Assembly (NCBI RefSeq): GCF_048269545.1
Contig: NZ_JBLXIJ010000001.1
Location: forward strand, 434,001 to 498,000
DNA: 64,000 nt
Reading direction: 5' to 3'
DNA from: Halpernia sp048269545
GTDB lineage: Bacteria; Bacteroidota; Bacteroidia; Flavobacteriales; Weeksellaceae
How positions within the stretch are numbered: position 1 is the first letter of the stretch; each line of letters starts with the position of its first letter. This document shows positions 49,902-59,270 of this stretch, piece by piece. Below the pieces are notes generated by a model that was given only the letters and a program-made list of their open reading frames with translations, did not search any database and was not told the origin of the DNA. The position numbers and the translations under genes were made by a program.

Positions 49902-50261
49902 TTACTTTTTCTGTTCACAAAGTTTCAAAAAATTAGCTTCAATTTCAGAATAATGTTTCGGTTTTGTTGGTGAAATATAAAATAACATCGCAGAAGAATT
50001 TGTTCCGAAAGCCTCTGTGAAATTGTTCTTATTTAAACGAAAAGCTTCTCTCAGAAGTCTTTTTATGCGATTTCTATCTACAGCTTTTTTGTAAAATCGT
50101 TTAGAAACAGAAACACCAAATTGGAGATTTTCGGTTAAATTTTCTTTTAAAAAAATAATTCTTAAATTTCCACACGTTTGCCATTTTCCCTTTTCAAATA
50201 AAAGCGAAATTTCTTTTTTTTGTTTTAGTTTTTCTACTTTTGGATAACCGAAATTCTTCAA
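49902..50261 (-). CDS. rnpA: Ribonuclease P protein component
   Basis: RnpA is the protein cofactor of RNase P, which matures tRNA 5' ends. At 119 residues, the RNR motif block is GVSVSKRFYKKAVDRNRIKRLLREAF. The N-terminus MKNFGYPKVEKLKQKKEISL requires the TTG at 50261, two bases after the tcdA stop, as no ATG is available. It is not next to rpmH, the usual neighbour in many bacteria. It shares a transcript with tcdA and probably tatD. Confidence 0.94.
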   Translation of the reverse strand: MKNFGYPKVEKLKQKKEISLLFEKGKWQTCGNLRIIFLKENLTENLQFGVSVSKRFYKKAVDRNRIKRLLREAFRLNKNNFTEAFGTNSSAMLFYISPTKPKHYSEIEANFLKLCEQKK

Positions 50262-50263
50262 AA

Positions 50264-50992
50264 TTATTTAGCTTTTTTAATTAAAAACTGGATAACTTCT
50301 GCCGCGGCGAACAAACCGAAAAGGGCAGGAATATAACTAATTGTACCATAAAAAGAACGTTTATAATTACTTCCATCGGTTAAAAGTAAACTATCTTCAT
50401 TTTGTATTTCTGTGGAAAAAACACAACGAATTCCTTTATTTATTTTTTCTTTTTTCAAGCGTTTTCTTACTTGTTTTGCAAGAAGACAATGGTTGGTTTT
50501 GCTTATGTCACGCACAATTATTTTACTTGAATCCAATTTTCCACCTGCGCCCATACAACTCACAATTTTTATTTTTTTACGCTTTGCAATTTTCAATAAT
50601 TCCACTTTTGGACTTAAACTATCGATACAATCTACAATGTAATCAAAACTCTGATTTTCTATTAATTCTACCATTTCTGGTGGGTTAAGAAATTGGTTTA
50701 TTTTAGAAATTTTTATTTCTGGATTAATATCTTTCAAACGATTTTCCATTACATCAGCTTTTTCTTTTCCCAATGTTGAATGAAGCGCCGGAAGTTGCCG
50801 ATTAATATTAGTTAAATCCACAGTATCTCCATCAACAATTGTGATATTTCCGATTCCAGCTCTTACTAAAAATTCTGCCGCAAAAGAACCAACTCCGCCT
50901 AAACCAACAACTAAAATATTTGCTTTTTTTAGTGTATTAATTCCGTTTTTCGTAATTAAAAGTTCTGTTCTTTCAAGCCAATTTTTATCCAT
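50264..50992 (-). CDS. tcdA: tRNA threonylcarbamoyladenosine dehydratase
   Basis: TcdA (CsdL) is an E1-like ATP-dependent enzyme that forms the cyclic derivative of t6A37. At 242 residues, the nucleotide-binding block is VVGLGGVGSFAAEFLVRAG (28-46), followed by DGDTVDLTNINRQLPALHST. The catalytic Cys region reads VSCMGAGGKLD. The C-terminal GTISYIPALFGLFAAAEVIQ is typical. A ThiF or MoeB role is less likely because no sulfur-carrier gene is nearby. Confidence 0.93.
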   Translation of the reverse strand: MDKNWLERTELLITKNGINTLKKANILVVGLGGVGSFAAEFLVRAGIGNITIVDGDTVDLTNINRQLPALHSTLGKEKADVMENRLKDINPEIKISKINQFLNPPEMVELIENQSFDYIVDCIDSLSPKVELLKIAKRKKIKIVSCMGAGGKLDSSKIIVRDISKTNHCLLAKQVRKRLKKEKINKGIRCVFSTEIQNEDSLLLTDGSNYKRSFYGTISYIPALFGLFAAAEVIQFLIKKAK

Positions 50993-50997
50993 AAATT

Positions 50998-51624
50998 TTA
51001 AATATTTAACCCTATTTTTTCTAAATTTCCCTTAATAATTTCATCTAATTTTTTAATCGAAATATTTTTAATTTCTGCTGCTTTCTGATAGATTTCTGCA
51101 ATATCAATTTCTGCCGTATCTGTTTCTAAAAAGATTTTATCTAAAGGAAGACTTTTAAAAAATAATTGCAAATCTACGTTTTGAAGAAGAGATTTCCCAA
51201 AACTAAAATAAAAACCTTTTTCTAAAAGTTCAGTTCCAATACTTTCACGTTTATTAAAACCATGAATAATCATGGGAACTGTTGCGTTTTTCTTAAAGTT
51301 TGATAGTTCTTGAAATTGTCTCACGCAATGGATTATTAAAGGTTTTTTTAATTTATTGGCCAAATTAATTTGTTTTAAAAACACTTCCTTTTGAAGTTCT
51401 AAATCTGTTTCAACCAAACTATCTAATCCGCATTCTCCAATTGCAAAGCAGTTTTTATGTGTGGCAATTTTTGTTAACCAGGAAAGTTGGGATTCAAAAT
51501 CTTTCAAAATATCTTTTGGATGAACTCCTGCCGAAAATAAAGTATTAGGAATTTTTTCTTCAAAATATAGATTATAAATTCCAAATTTTTCAGGGAAATG
51601 ATGATGAAAATTGAAATACGTCAT
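50998..51624 (-). CDS. tatD: TatD-family metal-dependent hydrolase
   Basis: At 208 residues, this is a short TatD-type TIM-barrel with GECGLDSLVETDLELQ, KPLIIHCV and FLETDTAEI. The N-terminal metal site reads FNFHHHF in place of the usual DTHxH, so the first Asp is missing or shifted, which may alter metal binding. Family members are 3'-5' DNA exonucleases. It begins the tatD-tcdA-rnpA unit, with only a few bases between the first two genes. Confidence 0.85.
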   Translation of the reverse strand: MTYFNFHHHFPEKFGIYNLYFEEKIPNTLFSAGVHPKDILKDFESQLSWLTKIATHKNCFAIGECGLDSLVETDLELQKEVFLKQINLANKLKKPLIIHCVRQFQELSNFKKNATVPMIIHGFNKRESIGTELLEKGFYFSFGKSLLQNVDLQLFFKSLPLDKIFLETDTAEIDIAEIYQKAAEIKNISIKKLDEIIKGNLEKIGLNI

Positions 51625-51706
51625 AAACCAAAGATAAAAAAAACTAATTTCAATTTAAACGTATGTTTATTTTTATATTTTTTTTAACTTTACCCAAAGC
51701 GTATAA

Positions 51707-52333
51707 ATGAAAAAAAAATTTACTGATAAACAAATTCATATTCTAGACGTTGCCGAAGAACTCATTGCAAAAAAAGGTTTCGAAGGAACTTCTGTGAGAG
51801 ACATTTCTTCTAAAGCGCAAATTAATGTCGCCATGATTTCTTACTATTTTGGTTCCAAAGAAAAAATGATGTCTTATCTTTATCAATACCGCGTGCAACG
51901 GACAAAAGAAGGATTTTCAGAATTTTCTGAAACCATAAAAGAAGGTCGTCCGGAAATGCAAATGAAAGAAATTGTCAAGTTTTTAATTCATCAATTATTT
52001 AAATATAATTATTTCCACGGTTTTGTAACGCAGGAACTTCGTCATACAGAACATTTAAAAGATGATCTTTTGGCTTTTTATCAAATCTGTGCCATGAAAA
52101 TTGATGATGTGGTTAAAAAAGGTTTGGTAAGTGGCGCTTTTACAAACATCCCGAAATCTGAAGATGTTTTAACATTAATTTTAGGCTCAACTTTATTTGT
52201 GATTAGAAATAAAAATTTTTATGAATTATATTTAAAAGCAAATCCGGAAACTTACTTCGCAGAAGCAGAAAGAAAGGTTCAGGAAAATCTTTTAACCAGT
52301 ATTTTTGCGCTTTTAGGTTATACACCGCAATAA
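51707..52333 (+). CDS. TetR/AcrR-family transcriptional regulator
   Basis: At 208 residues, the N-terminal helix-turn-helix (about 8-55) reads ILDVAEELIAKKGFEGTSVR, then DISSKAQINVAMISYYFGSK, the TetR recognition helix. The rest is the helical ligand-binding domain, with the ligand unknown. No efflux pump or other target lies next to it; bamD follows on the same strand but is probably independent. It is divergently oriented from the tatD operon, so it might regulate that unit or itself. Confidence 0.9.
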   Translation: MKKKFTDKQIHILDVAEELIAKKGFEGTSVRDISSKAQINVAMISYYFGSKEKMMSYLYQYRVQRTKEGFSEFSETIKEGRPEMQMKEIVKFLIHQLFKYNYFHGFVTQELRHTEHLKDDLLAFYQICAMKIDDVVKKGLVSGAFTNIPKSEDVLTLILGSTLFVIRNKNFYELYLKANPETYFAEAERKVQENLLTSIFALLGYTPQ

Positions 52334-52380
52334 AAAAAAGTTAAAATATCTTAAATATAAAAGGATTGATAAAAAAATTC

Positions 52381-52388
52381 TATTTTTG
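52381..52388 (+). promoter_or_regulatory. -7 promoter box of bamD
   Basis: TATTTTTG fits TAnnTTTG, 48 bases before the bamD ATG. TTG at 52366-52368 is too close (12-base spacer) to serve as the -33 element. Confidence 0.5.
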
Positions 52389-52435
52389 CAGATTGAAAGT
52401 TCAGAATAAGAAAAATAAGTTCTGATAAAAATCTT

Positions 52436-53431
52436 ATGAAAAAATACATCATTATAATTCTCGCTTTTTTTGTGGTTGTAGCTTGTAATAAAGTTCAAGA
52501 TCAAGCCATGAAAAGTGCAGACAAAGCTTTTATTTTAAAGGTAGCGAATGAAAATTTCGCCAAAAAGAAATGGAAAGATGCGCTTGCTTTGTATGATCGT
52601 TTACCGAATTTAGTTGCTGGAACAGATGATGCGCCAAATGTGGTTTTTAATTCAGCCTATGCCAATTATTACGATAAAAACTACAAATTGGCAGGTCATC
52701 AATTTAAGAATTTCTCAGTAAATTTTACAGATGATCCTCGAAAAGAAGAAGCAGCTTACATGTCTGCTTTGTGTTATTACGAAGGATCTATGGATTATAA
52801 TTTAGACCAAACAAGTACAGAATTGGCGATTAATGAATTGCAAGATTTCTTAAATTCTTATCCAAATTCAGAACGTTCAAAAAACATCAATCAATTAATT
52901 GATGAATTGTCTTATAAACTTGAATTCAAAGCATATGAAAATGCGCGTCAATATTTTAAAATGGCAGATTACAAAGCTTCAAATGTTACTTTTGAAAATG
53001 TTTTAAATGATTTTCCTGCTACAAAATTGCGTCCGAAGATTACAGATTACATTATGAAATCCAGATATGAATTAGCAATTAATTCTGTATATGATTTAAA
53101 AGCCGATAGAATTGAAAATGCTTTGGCTTACACTACTACTGTTGAAAAAGAATTTCCAGGAACTGAATATGCTAAAACAGCTTTAAAATATCGCGAAAAT
53201 TTAAAAGCTGAGAAAGAAAAATTCGCAAAATTGAAAGTGGAGGTTGAAGCAAAAAAAGCAGAACTTGCTAAAAAACAAAAAATTGCATTAGATAAATTAA
53301 ATGCAGATGACACACAGAAATCGCAGGCTAAAGAACAACTTAAAAACGAGAAAAAAGCCAACCAAATTAAAAGAGATAGTGCGAAATTGGTCACTCCAGA
53401 ACCTGCAGCTACTTTTAAAATAAGAAGATAA
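52436..53431 (+). CDS. bamD: Outer-membrane assembly lipoprotein BamD
   Basis: BamD is the essential lipoprotein of the BAM complex that inserts outer-membrane barrels. The signal peptide ends in lipobox VVAC. Tandem TPRs cover about residues 30-260 (KKWKDALALYDRLPNL, FNSAYANYYDKNYKLAGHQF, ELQDFLNSYPNSERSK). The C-terminal 70 residues are a lysine-rich coiled coil (LKVEVEAKKAELAKKQKI). At 331 residues it is somewhat longer than E. coli BamD because of this tail. The order bamD-rpoZ-coaBC is conserved in Flavobacteriia. Confidence 0.93.
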   Translation: MKKYIIIILAFFVVVACNKVQDQAMKSADKAFILKVANENFAKKKWKDALALYDRLPNLVAGTDDAPNVVFNSAYANYYDKNYKLAGHQFKNFSVNFTDDPRKEEAAYMSALCYYEGSMDYNLDQTSTELAINELQDFLNSYPNSERSKNINQLIDELSYKLEFKAYENARQYFKMADYKASNVTFENVLNDFPATKLRPKITDYIMKSRYELAINSVYDLKADRIENALAYTTTVEKEFPGTEYAKTALKYRENLKAEKEKFAKLKVEVEAKKAELAKKQKIALDKLNADDTQKSQAKEQLKNEKKANQIKRDSAKLVTPEPAATFKIRR

Positions 53432-53435
53432 GTTG

Positions 53436-53443
53436 TATCTTTG
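53436..53443 (+). promoter_or_regulatory. -7 promoter box of rpoZ
   Basis: TATCTTTG matches TAnnTTTG, 29 bases before the rpoZ ATG and directly after the bamD stop, so rpoZ can be transcribed on its own. Confidence 0.6.
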
Positions 53444-53472
53444 CACACTTCAAATAAAATAAACATCTCAAA

Positions 53473-53796
53473 ATGAGCATAAAAGATTCTAAAGCAGAAC
53501 TAAGTACCGTAACTTACGACAAAGATAAAATCGAGAAGAAAGTAGATTCTATCTATGAAGCCATTGTAATAATGGGAAAAAGAGCAGAGCAAATAAATGC
53601 AGAAATTCGCTCTGAACTTCACGGAAAGTTAGATGAATTTGCAGTTCATAATGCAACTTTGGAAGAAGTTTTTGAAAATAGAGAACAAATTGAAATTTCT
53701 AAACATTACGAAAAATTAGCAAAACCAACTTCTATTGCTATTAAAGAATGGTTAGATGATGAAATCTATTTCAGAAAAACGGAAGAAAAGCAATAA
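53473..53796 (+). CDS. rpoZ: RNA polymerase subunit omega (Bacteroidota type)
   Basis: At 107 residues, the core YEAIVIMGKRAEQINAEI is the omega signature (an AxxRAxQI-type helix), followed by KPTSIAIKEWLDDEIYFRK, which is specific to the Bacteroidota form. The first 20 residues are charged. It lies between bamD and coaBC, the conserved place for this gene in flavobacteria. A perfect terminator follows. Confidence 0.92.
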   Translation: MSIKDSKAELSTVTYDKDKIEKKVDSIYEAIVIMGKRAEQINAEIRSELHGKLDEFAVHNATLEEVFENREQIEISKHYEKLAKPTSIAIKEWLDDEIYFRKTEEKQ

Positions 53797-53818
53797 GTTT
53801 GTTATTCTTAAAATATTA

Positions 53819-53849
53819 AATCACAAAAGTTCTGCTTTTGTGATTTTTT
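53819..53849 (+). terminator. Terminator after rpoZ
   Basis: AATCACAAAAG (53819-53829) pairs perfectly with CTTTTGTGATT (53835-53845) over TTCTG, followed by T4 and further T-rich DNA. Confidence 0.9.
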
Positions 53850-53912
53850 GTTTTTGCATATATTTTAATTTTCTTATTTAATTTAAGTAATTTCGTAGAA
53901 TAGTTTTAAGAT

Positions 53913-55112
53913 ATGACTTCACTTCAAGGCAAGAAAATATTATTAGGAATTTCTGGCGGAATCGCTGCATATAAGATGAATTATCTCGTGCGAGATTTCA
54001 TTAAATTAGGCGCAGAAGTACAAGTGATTTTATCACCTTCTGCTGAAAATTTCATCTCAAAATTAACACTTTCTACACTTTCAAAAAAACCAGTTTATTC
54101 AGATTTTTACGGAGAAAACGGTGTGTGGAATAATCACGTGGAACTTGCACTTTGGGCGGATTTAATTTTAATTGCACCTTGCACTGCAAACACGCTATTT
54201 AAAATGGTAAATGGAACGTGTGACAATTTACTTCTCGCAATTTATATGTCTGCAAAATCGCCTGTTTTCATTGCACCTGCAATGGATTTGGATATGTACA
54301 AACATCCATCAACTCAACAAAATTTAGAAAAAGCAGAAGATTTCGGACATTTTATAATTCCCGCGGAAAGTGGAGAATTAGCAAGTGGACTTTTTGGAGA
54401 AGGAAGATTAGCTGAAAATGAAACTATTTTAGAAACTATTAATTCTTTTTTCGATGTTAAAGAAACTTTATCAGGAAAAATAGTTTTAATTACAGCTGGG
54501 CCAACTTATGAAGCAATTGATCCTGTAAGATTTATCGGTAATCATTCTTCTGGAAAAATGGGTTTTTCATTAGCTGAAGAAGCAGCAAAACGTGGCGCAA
54601 AAGTGATTTTAATTTCCGGCCCCACTTCTTTAAATGTTGAAAATAGAAATATAGAATTATTTCGTGTGACTTCTGCTAAAGAAATGTTTTCAAAAGTCTT
54701 TGAATTTTATGAAAATGCAGATATTGCCATTGCAAGTGCCGCTGTTGCCGATTATGCACCGAAAGAAATCTCTTCTGAAAAAATTAAAAAATCTGAAAAT
54801 TCTTTGACTCTAGAATTGGTTAAAAATCCAGATATTTTAAAAACGATGGGTGAGAAAAAAACACATCAATTTTTAGTGGGTTTTGCGTTGGAAACCCATA
54901 ATGAAGAAGAAAATGCCAAACAAAAATTATTTAAGAAAAATTTAGATATGATTGTTCTCAATTCATTGCAAGATGAAGGCGCTGGTTTTAAAAAGGACAC
55001 TAACAAAATAAAAATCCTTACAAAAAATGAAACTTTAAAGTTTTCTTTAAAATCTAAAATAGCCGTCGCAAAAGATATCTTAGACTTTATAGAAACGCAG
55101 ATTTTGAAATAA
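53913..55112 (+). CDS. coaBC: Bifunctional phosphopantothenoylcysteine decarboxylase/phosphopantothenate-cysteine ligase
   Basis: CoaBC performs two steps of CoA synthesis. The N-terminal flavoprotein decarboxylase (about 1-180) starts KKILLGISGGIAAYK, with VHH-like NHVELA and PAMDLDMYKHPS. The C-terminal ligase (about 185-399) has ITAGPTYEAIDPVRFIGNHS and AAVADYAPKE. At 399 residues it is full-length. With coaX at 5 kb, two CoA pathway enzymes lie in the window but not together. DUF4835 and recN follow on the same strand. Confidence 0.96.
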   Translation: MTSLQGKKILLGISGGIAAYKMNYLVRDFIKLGAEVQVILSPSAENFISKLTLSTLSKKPVYSDFYGENGVWNNHVELALWADLILIAPCTANTLFKMVNGTCDNLLLAIYMSAKSPVFIAPAMDLDMYKHPSTQQNLEKAEDFGHFIIPAESGELASGLFGEGRLAENETILETINSFFDVKETLSGKIVLITAGPTYEAIDPVRFIGNHSSGKMGFSLAEEAAKRGAKVILISGPTSLNVENRNIELFRVTSAKEMFSKVFEFYENADIAIASAAVADYAPKEISSEKIKKSENSLTLELVKNPDILKTMGEKKTHQFLVGFALETHNEEENAKQKLFKKNLDMIVLNSLQDEGAGFKKDTNKIKILTKNETLKFSLKSKIAVAKDILDFIETQILK

Positions 55113-55149
55113 TTTCTTTATATTTCCGTTTTAAAATTAAAAAAATTAA

Positions 55150-56055
55150 ATGAAGAAACTTCTCACATTTTTCCTTTTAATAATCCTTTCTACTTCCTTT
55201 TCTGCGCAAGAATTATTAGCAAATGTGCAGGTCAATTACAGCCAAATTGGTGGAAGTAATACACAGGTTTTTAAGACTTTAGAAAAAAGTTTACGAGATT
55301 TTATTAATAATACGAGTTGGACAGGAAAAAAACTACAAAATTTTGAAAAAATAAAATGTAATTTTTCAATCATTATTTCTGAGCGTCCAGCGAATAATTC
55401 TTTCAAAGGAAGCATCGTTGTACAAGCGGTTAGACCAACTTTTGGCTCAACTTATGAGAGTCCACTTTTAAATTTAAATGATACTAATTTTGCATTTTCG
55501 TATACGGAAAACGAGAATTTAATTTTTAATGAAAGACAGTTTTCTGGGAAAAACTTAATTGACGTTATCAGTTTTTATATTTACACCATCTTGGGTTACG
55601 ACGGCGATAGTTTTAAAATTCGTGGGGGACAAGATTATTTCATGAAAGCTCAAAAAATTTCGCAAAACTCACAGAATCAAAATTTTAGCGGTTGGTCGGT
55701 TGTAGAAGGTCCAAAAACCAGAGCTGGATTAATTGATGGTATTTTAAATGAAAACAGCAATGTTTTACGAAATAGTTATTATGTTTATCACCGTTCTGGT
55801 TTGGATAATCTAAGTAAACAAGATCAAAATCCGGCGAAGCAAAACATTGCAAATGCTCTAATGCAATTAAAAACTTATGAAAATAGTTTTCAATTAAATT
55901 ATGCATTTAATCTTTTTATTGACACTAAAAAAAATGAAATTTTTAATATTTTCAATGCTCCAAATAATGGTTCTGTAAATATGAACGAACTGAAAACTTT
56001 GATGTCCACTTTTGACCCGAAAGATATTGAGAGCAAATGGAATAAGTGGAAATAA
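55150..56055 (+). CDS. DUF4835 protein, possible type IX secretion component PorD
   Basis: At 301 residues, this has a signal peptide (MKKLLTFFLLIILSTSFSAQ). The mature part begins ELLANVQVNYSQIGGSNTQV, with FKTLEKSLRDFINNTSWTG and YIYTILGYDGDSFKIRGGQ, matching DUF4835, which I recall being annotated as the type IX secretion protein PorD. It would act in the periplasm or at the outer membrane in protein secretion and gliding. Its position between coaBC and recN is conserved in Flavobacteriia. The PorD link is from memory and unverified. Confidence 0.82.
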   Translation: MKKLLTFFLLIILSTSFSAQELLANVQVNYSQIGGSNTQVFKTLEKSLRDFINNTSWTGKKLQNFEKIKCNFSIIISERPANNSFKGSIVVQAVRPTFGSTYESPLLNLNDTNFAFSYTENENLIFNERQFSGKNLIDVISFYIYTILGYDGDSFKIRGGQDYFMKAQKISQNSQNQNFSGWSVVEGPKTRAGLIDGILNENSNVLRNSYYVYHRSGLDNLSKQDQNPAKQNIANALMQLKTYENSFQLNYAFNLFIDTKKNEIFNIFNAPNNGSVNMNELKTLMSTFDPKDIESKWNKWK

Positions 56056-56099
56056 ATTTAAAACGATTTCCAAAAAACTAAAACCTACGACCTAAATAA

Positions 56100-57749
56100 A
56101 TGCTTACAAGAATCTTCATCCAAAATTTTGCTTTAATAGACCGTCTTGAAATTAATTTACAAGAAGGTTTGCAAGTAATTACAGGTGAAACTGGTGCTGG
56201 AAAATCGATTATTTTGGGTGCGCTTCGTTTGATTTTAGGTGAAAGAGCAGATGTAAAATCTATTTCAAATTCAGATTCAAAAAGTGTTGTAGAAGCAGAA
56301 TTTAAATTAAACGAAAATTTTAAAAATTATTTTGAAAACCAAGATTTAGATTACGATTCTCACACCATTATTCGTCGTGAAATTTTGTCCACTGGAAAAT
56401 CTCGTGCTTTCATAAATGACGTTCCAGTTACTTTAGATATTTTAAAACAATTATCTCAAAGATTGATTGACATTCATTCTCAGTTTGAAACCTCTCATAT
56501 TTTTAATGAAGATTATCAGTTTAAAATAATTGACGGACTTTCTGAAAATAAAAATTTACTTCCCATTTATCAAAATGAATTTTCTGAATATTTAAAATTA
56601 AAGCGGCATTTAGAAAAATTAAAAACTCAACTTTCTGAAAGAAATAAAGAAGCGGATTATAAAGATTTTCTACTAAATGAACTGCTCGAAGCAGATTTGG
56701 ATCAATTTGATTTTTCTGAACTTCAAAATCAATTGAATACGCAGGAAAATGCAGAACTAATTTCGGATAATTTAGCGCAAATTATTCAAGTTTTTGCACA
56801 AGAAGATGCAGGAATTTTCACTCAACTTTCAGAAGCCAGAATTAAATTAAATAAAATTTCAACGCTTTCAAATCAATTTTCAGATTCCCAAAATCGTTTG
56901 GAGGAAGTTTGGTTGGAACTGAAAGATTTACTTCTGGAACTAGAAGATGAAGCCGAGAATATTGAAATAAATGGCGAATTGCTTCAGGAATTAAATTTAA
57001 AATTAAATAAAATAAATTCATTATTTCTAAAACACAACGTCAATTCTGTGGAAGAATTGATTGACATTAGAAATGAAATTTCAGAAAATCAATCTCAGTT
57101 TTTAGATTTAGAAAATGAAATATCAAAAGTTGCAAAGACACTTGAAGATTCTTATAAAAATTTAGAAAAAACTGCTAAATCTTTAAGTGAAAATCGGAAT
57201 AAAATAATCCCGATTTTCACGAAAAAAATTGAGAAAATAATTAAACAATTGGGATTAGAAAAAGCCAAAATTGAAGTAGAATTATCACCGACGGAAAAAT
57301 TATCACCTTTTGGAAAAGAAACAATTCAGATTTTATTTCAGGCGAATTCTGGTTTTCCATTAATGCCGATTCAAAATGCCATTTCTGGCGGAGAAAGAAG
57401 CCGTGTAATGCTTTCCATTAAAAAAATAATGGCAGAAAATTCTGACTTGCCAAGTTTGATTTTAGATGAAATTGATACTGGAGTTTCAGGAAAAATTGCT
57501 GAAGAAATGGGAAATGTAATGCAAGAAATGGCGAAAGATTTACAATTAATTGTCATTACCCATTTAGCGCAAGTTGCGGCAAAAGGAAATAATAATTACA
57601 AAGTAGTGAAAGAAGATATTTCTGGCAAAACCCAATCGAAAATTATCCCGTTGAACGAAGAAGAAAAATTACAAGAAATAGCACAATTACTTTCTGGAAG
57701 CAAGATTACAGAAGCTGCAGTTTCTCAAGCCAAAGAATTAATTGGTTAA
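56100..57749 (+). CDS. recN: DNA repair protein RecN
   Basis: RecN is an SMC-like ATPase in double-strand break repair. At 549 residues, the N-terminal head has Walker A GETGAGKS (29-36). A long coiled coil occupies about 150-370 with many Glu, Leu and Lys. The C-terminal head has the ABC signature AISGGERSRVMLS, Walker B LPSLILDEIDTGVSG and VITHLAQVAA. All motifs are intact. The DUF5687 exporter genes follow. Confidence 0.96.
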   Translation: MLTRIFIQNFALIDRLEINLQEGLQVITGETGAGKSIILGALRLILGERADVKSISNSDSKSVVEAEFKLNENFKNYFENQDLDYDSHTIIRREILSTGKSRAFINDVPVTLDILKQLSQRLIDIHSQFETSHIFNEDYQFKIIDGLSENKNLLPIYQNEFSEYLKLKRHLEKLKTQLSERNKEADYKDFLLNELLEADLDQFDFSELQNQLNTQENAELISDNLAQIIQVFAQEDAGIFTQLSEARIKLNKISTLSNQFSDSQNRLEEVWLELKDLLLELEDEAENIEINGELLQELNLKLNKINSLFLKHNVNSVEELIDIRNEISENQSQFLDLENEISKVAKTLEDSYKNLEKTAKSLSENRNKIIPIFTKKIEKIIKQLGLEKAKIEVELSPTEKLSPFGKETIQILFQANSGFPLMPIQNAISGGERSRVMLSIKKIMAENSDLPSLILDEIDTGVSGKIAEEMGNVMQEMAKDLQLIVITHLAQVAAKGNNNYKVVKEDISGKTQSKIIPLNEEEKLQEIAQLLSGSKITEAAVSQAKELIG

Positions 57750-57797
57750 ATTGTAACATTCTTTAACATTTCATTACCAATTATTTAAACAATTTCT

Positions 57798-59261
57798 ATG
57801 TTCAAAAAATTTCTTAATCTCGAAATAAAAAGTTTTTTTCGCAGTCCACGTTTTGCTTCGGGAATTGCTTTAAAAATAGCAACCATATTTTTGACGATTT
57901 ATTTTGCGGCGATTATTATTGGAGCTGCTTTTGGACTTTATTATGGTGCATTTGAAATTGGAGAAAGTCCCATTGATTTATTTTGTAAATACTTCATTGC
58001 ATATTTTACTATAGATTTAATTTTGAAATATGTATGGCAACAAATGCCTACAAATAATGTGAAACCGCTTCTCACACAAAATATTAGCAAAAATATTATT
58101 ACAAGTTATACCGTTGTAAAAATATTGAGTTCCTTTTTTAGTTGGGCATTTTTACTTTTTTTTATTCCCTTTTTAACGTTACTAATTCACAACGGAGCTT
58201 TTCCTGTGATTTCAATATTAAGTCTGGTTTTAGCAACCGTTTCATTAATTGTGATTAATACTTTTATAAATATTATTATTAATAAAAATGATTATTTTAT
58301 GTACGCAGTTTTTACTGTGTTGATAAGTGTTGCAGCTCTACATTATTTTAATTTGATAAATGTTTTTGCCTTTTCAGAAGAATTTTTTAAACTTTTTTAT
58401 GTCCATCATTTTCTATTTTTAATTCCATTAATTTTAGCATTAGTCTTAAGTATTTTGGTTTTTAAATTCATAAAAAATAATCTTTATTTAGACAAAGGTT
58501 TAGAAATAAAAAAATCCGTCGGAAAGACTGAAAACATTGCATTTTTAAATCAATTTGGTGCCGTTGGAACATTTTTAAATAATGATTTAAAACTGATAAA
58601 GCGAAGTAAAGCTGCGCGCGGTGCGGCATTAGCGGGTGTTTTCTTTCTATTTTATGGTCTTTTTTTTATTTCTAATAAAAGCTTACCACCAATTTTTCAA
58701 GGAATTTTTATTACAGGAGGTTTTATGATTGTTTTTGGTCAAAAAGTTCCCGCTTGGGACAGTTCATATTATTCTTTAATGATGACGCAAAATGTGCCTT
58801 ACAAAGAATATCTCAAAGCAAAATGGTGGTTGGTTGTAATTGCCACGCTTATCTCAATGATTTTAGCTTTAGTTTATGGATTTTACCAAGGATGGGAATA
58901 TTATTTTGCTCTTTTCGCAGCCGGTTTGTATAATTTAGGAGTTAACGCTTATGTGACTTTATTTGCTGGTGCATTTAACAAAAGACCAGTAGATTTAAAT
59001 TCAGCTGCAAAAGGATTTTCTAACGGACAGAATAATTTTAATATTAAAAATTTTATTTTATTAATTCCTCAGTTTATTGTTCCTATTGGTGTTTTTCTTG
59101 GTGTAAAATATTTCTTTGGACTTACCGCAGCGGTTTTCGCTATTGCGTTTTTAGGATTAATTGGCTTTCTTCTGCGTGATAAAATTTTTGATATTATTGT
59201 CAAAACTTATAAATCTGAAAAATATTCAACTCTATCTGCTTTCAAAAAAATTGATAATTAA
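57798..59261 (+). CDS. DUF5687-family ABC transporter membrane protein
   Basis: At 487 residues, this has about 12 hydrophobic segments (FLTIYFAAIIIGAAFGLYYG, ILSSFFSWAFLLFFIPFL, GVFFLFYGLFFIS and others). The cytosolic start FKKFLNLEIKSFFRSPRF matches DUF5687 permeases of Bacteroidota. It stands 9 bases before an ATP-binding subunit, so together they form an ABC exporter. The substrate is unknown. Confidence 0.85.
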   Translation: MFKKFLNLEIKSFFRSPRFASGIALKIATIFLTIYFAAIIIGAAFGLYYGAFEIGESPIDLFCKYFIAYFTIDLILKYVWQQMPTNNVKPLLTQNISKNIITSYTVVKILSSFFSWAFLLFFIPFLTLLIHNGAFPVISILSLVLATVSLIVINTFINIIINKNDYFMYAVFTVLISVAALHYFNLINVFAFSEEFFKLFYVHHFLFLIPLILALVLSILVFKFIKNNLYLDKGLEIKKSVGKTENIAFLNQFGAVGTFLNNDLKLIKRSKAARGAALAGVFFLFYGLFFISNKSLPPIFQGIFITGGFMIVFGQKVPAWDSSYYSLMMTQNVPYKEYLKAKWWLVVIATLISMILALVYGFYQGWEYYFALFAAGLYNLGVNAYVTLFAGAFNKRPVDLNSAAKGFSNGQNNFNIKNFILLIPQFIVPIGVFLGVKYFFGLTAAVFAIAFLGLIGFLLRDKIFDIIVKTYKSEKYSTLSAFKKIDN

Positions 59262-59270
59262 AAAACTTAA

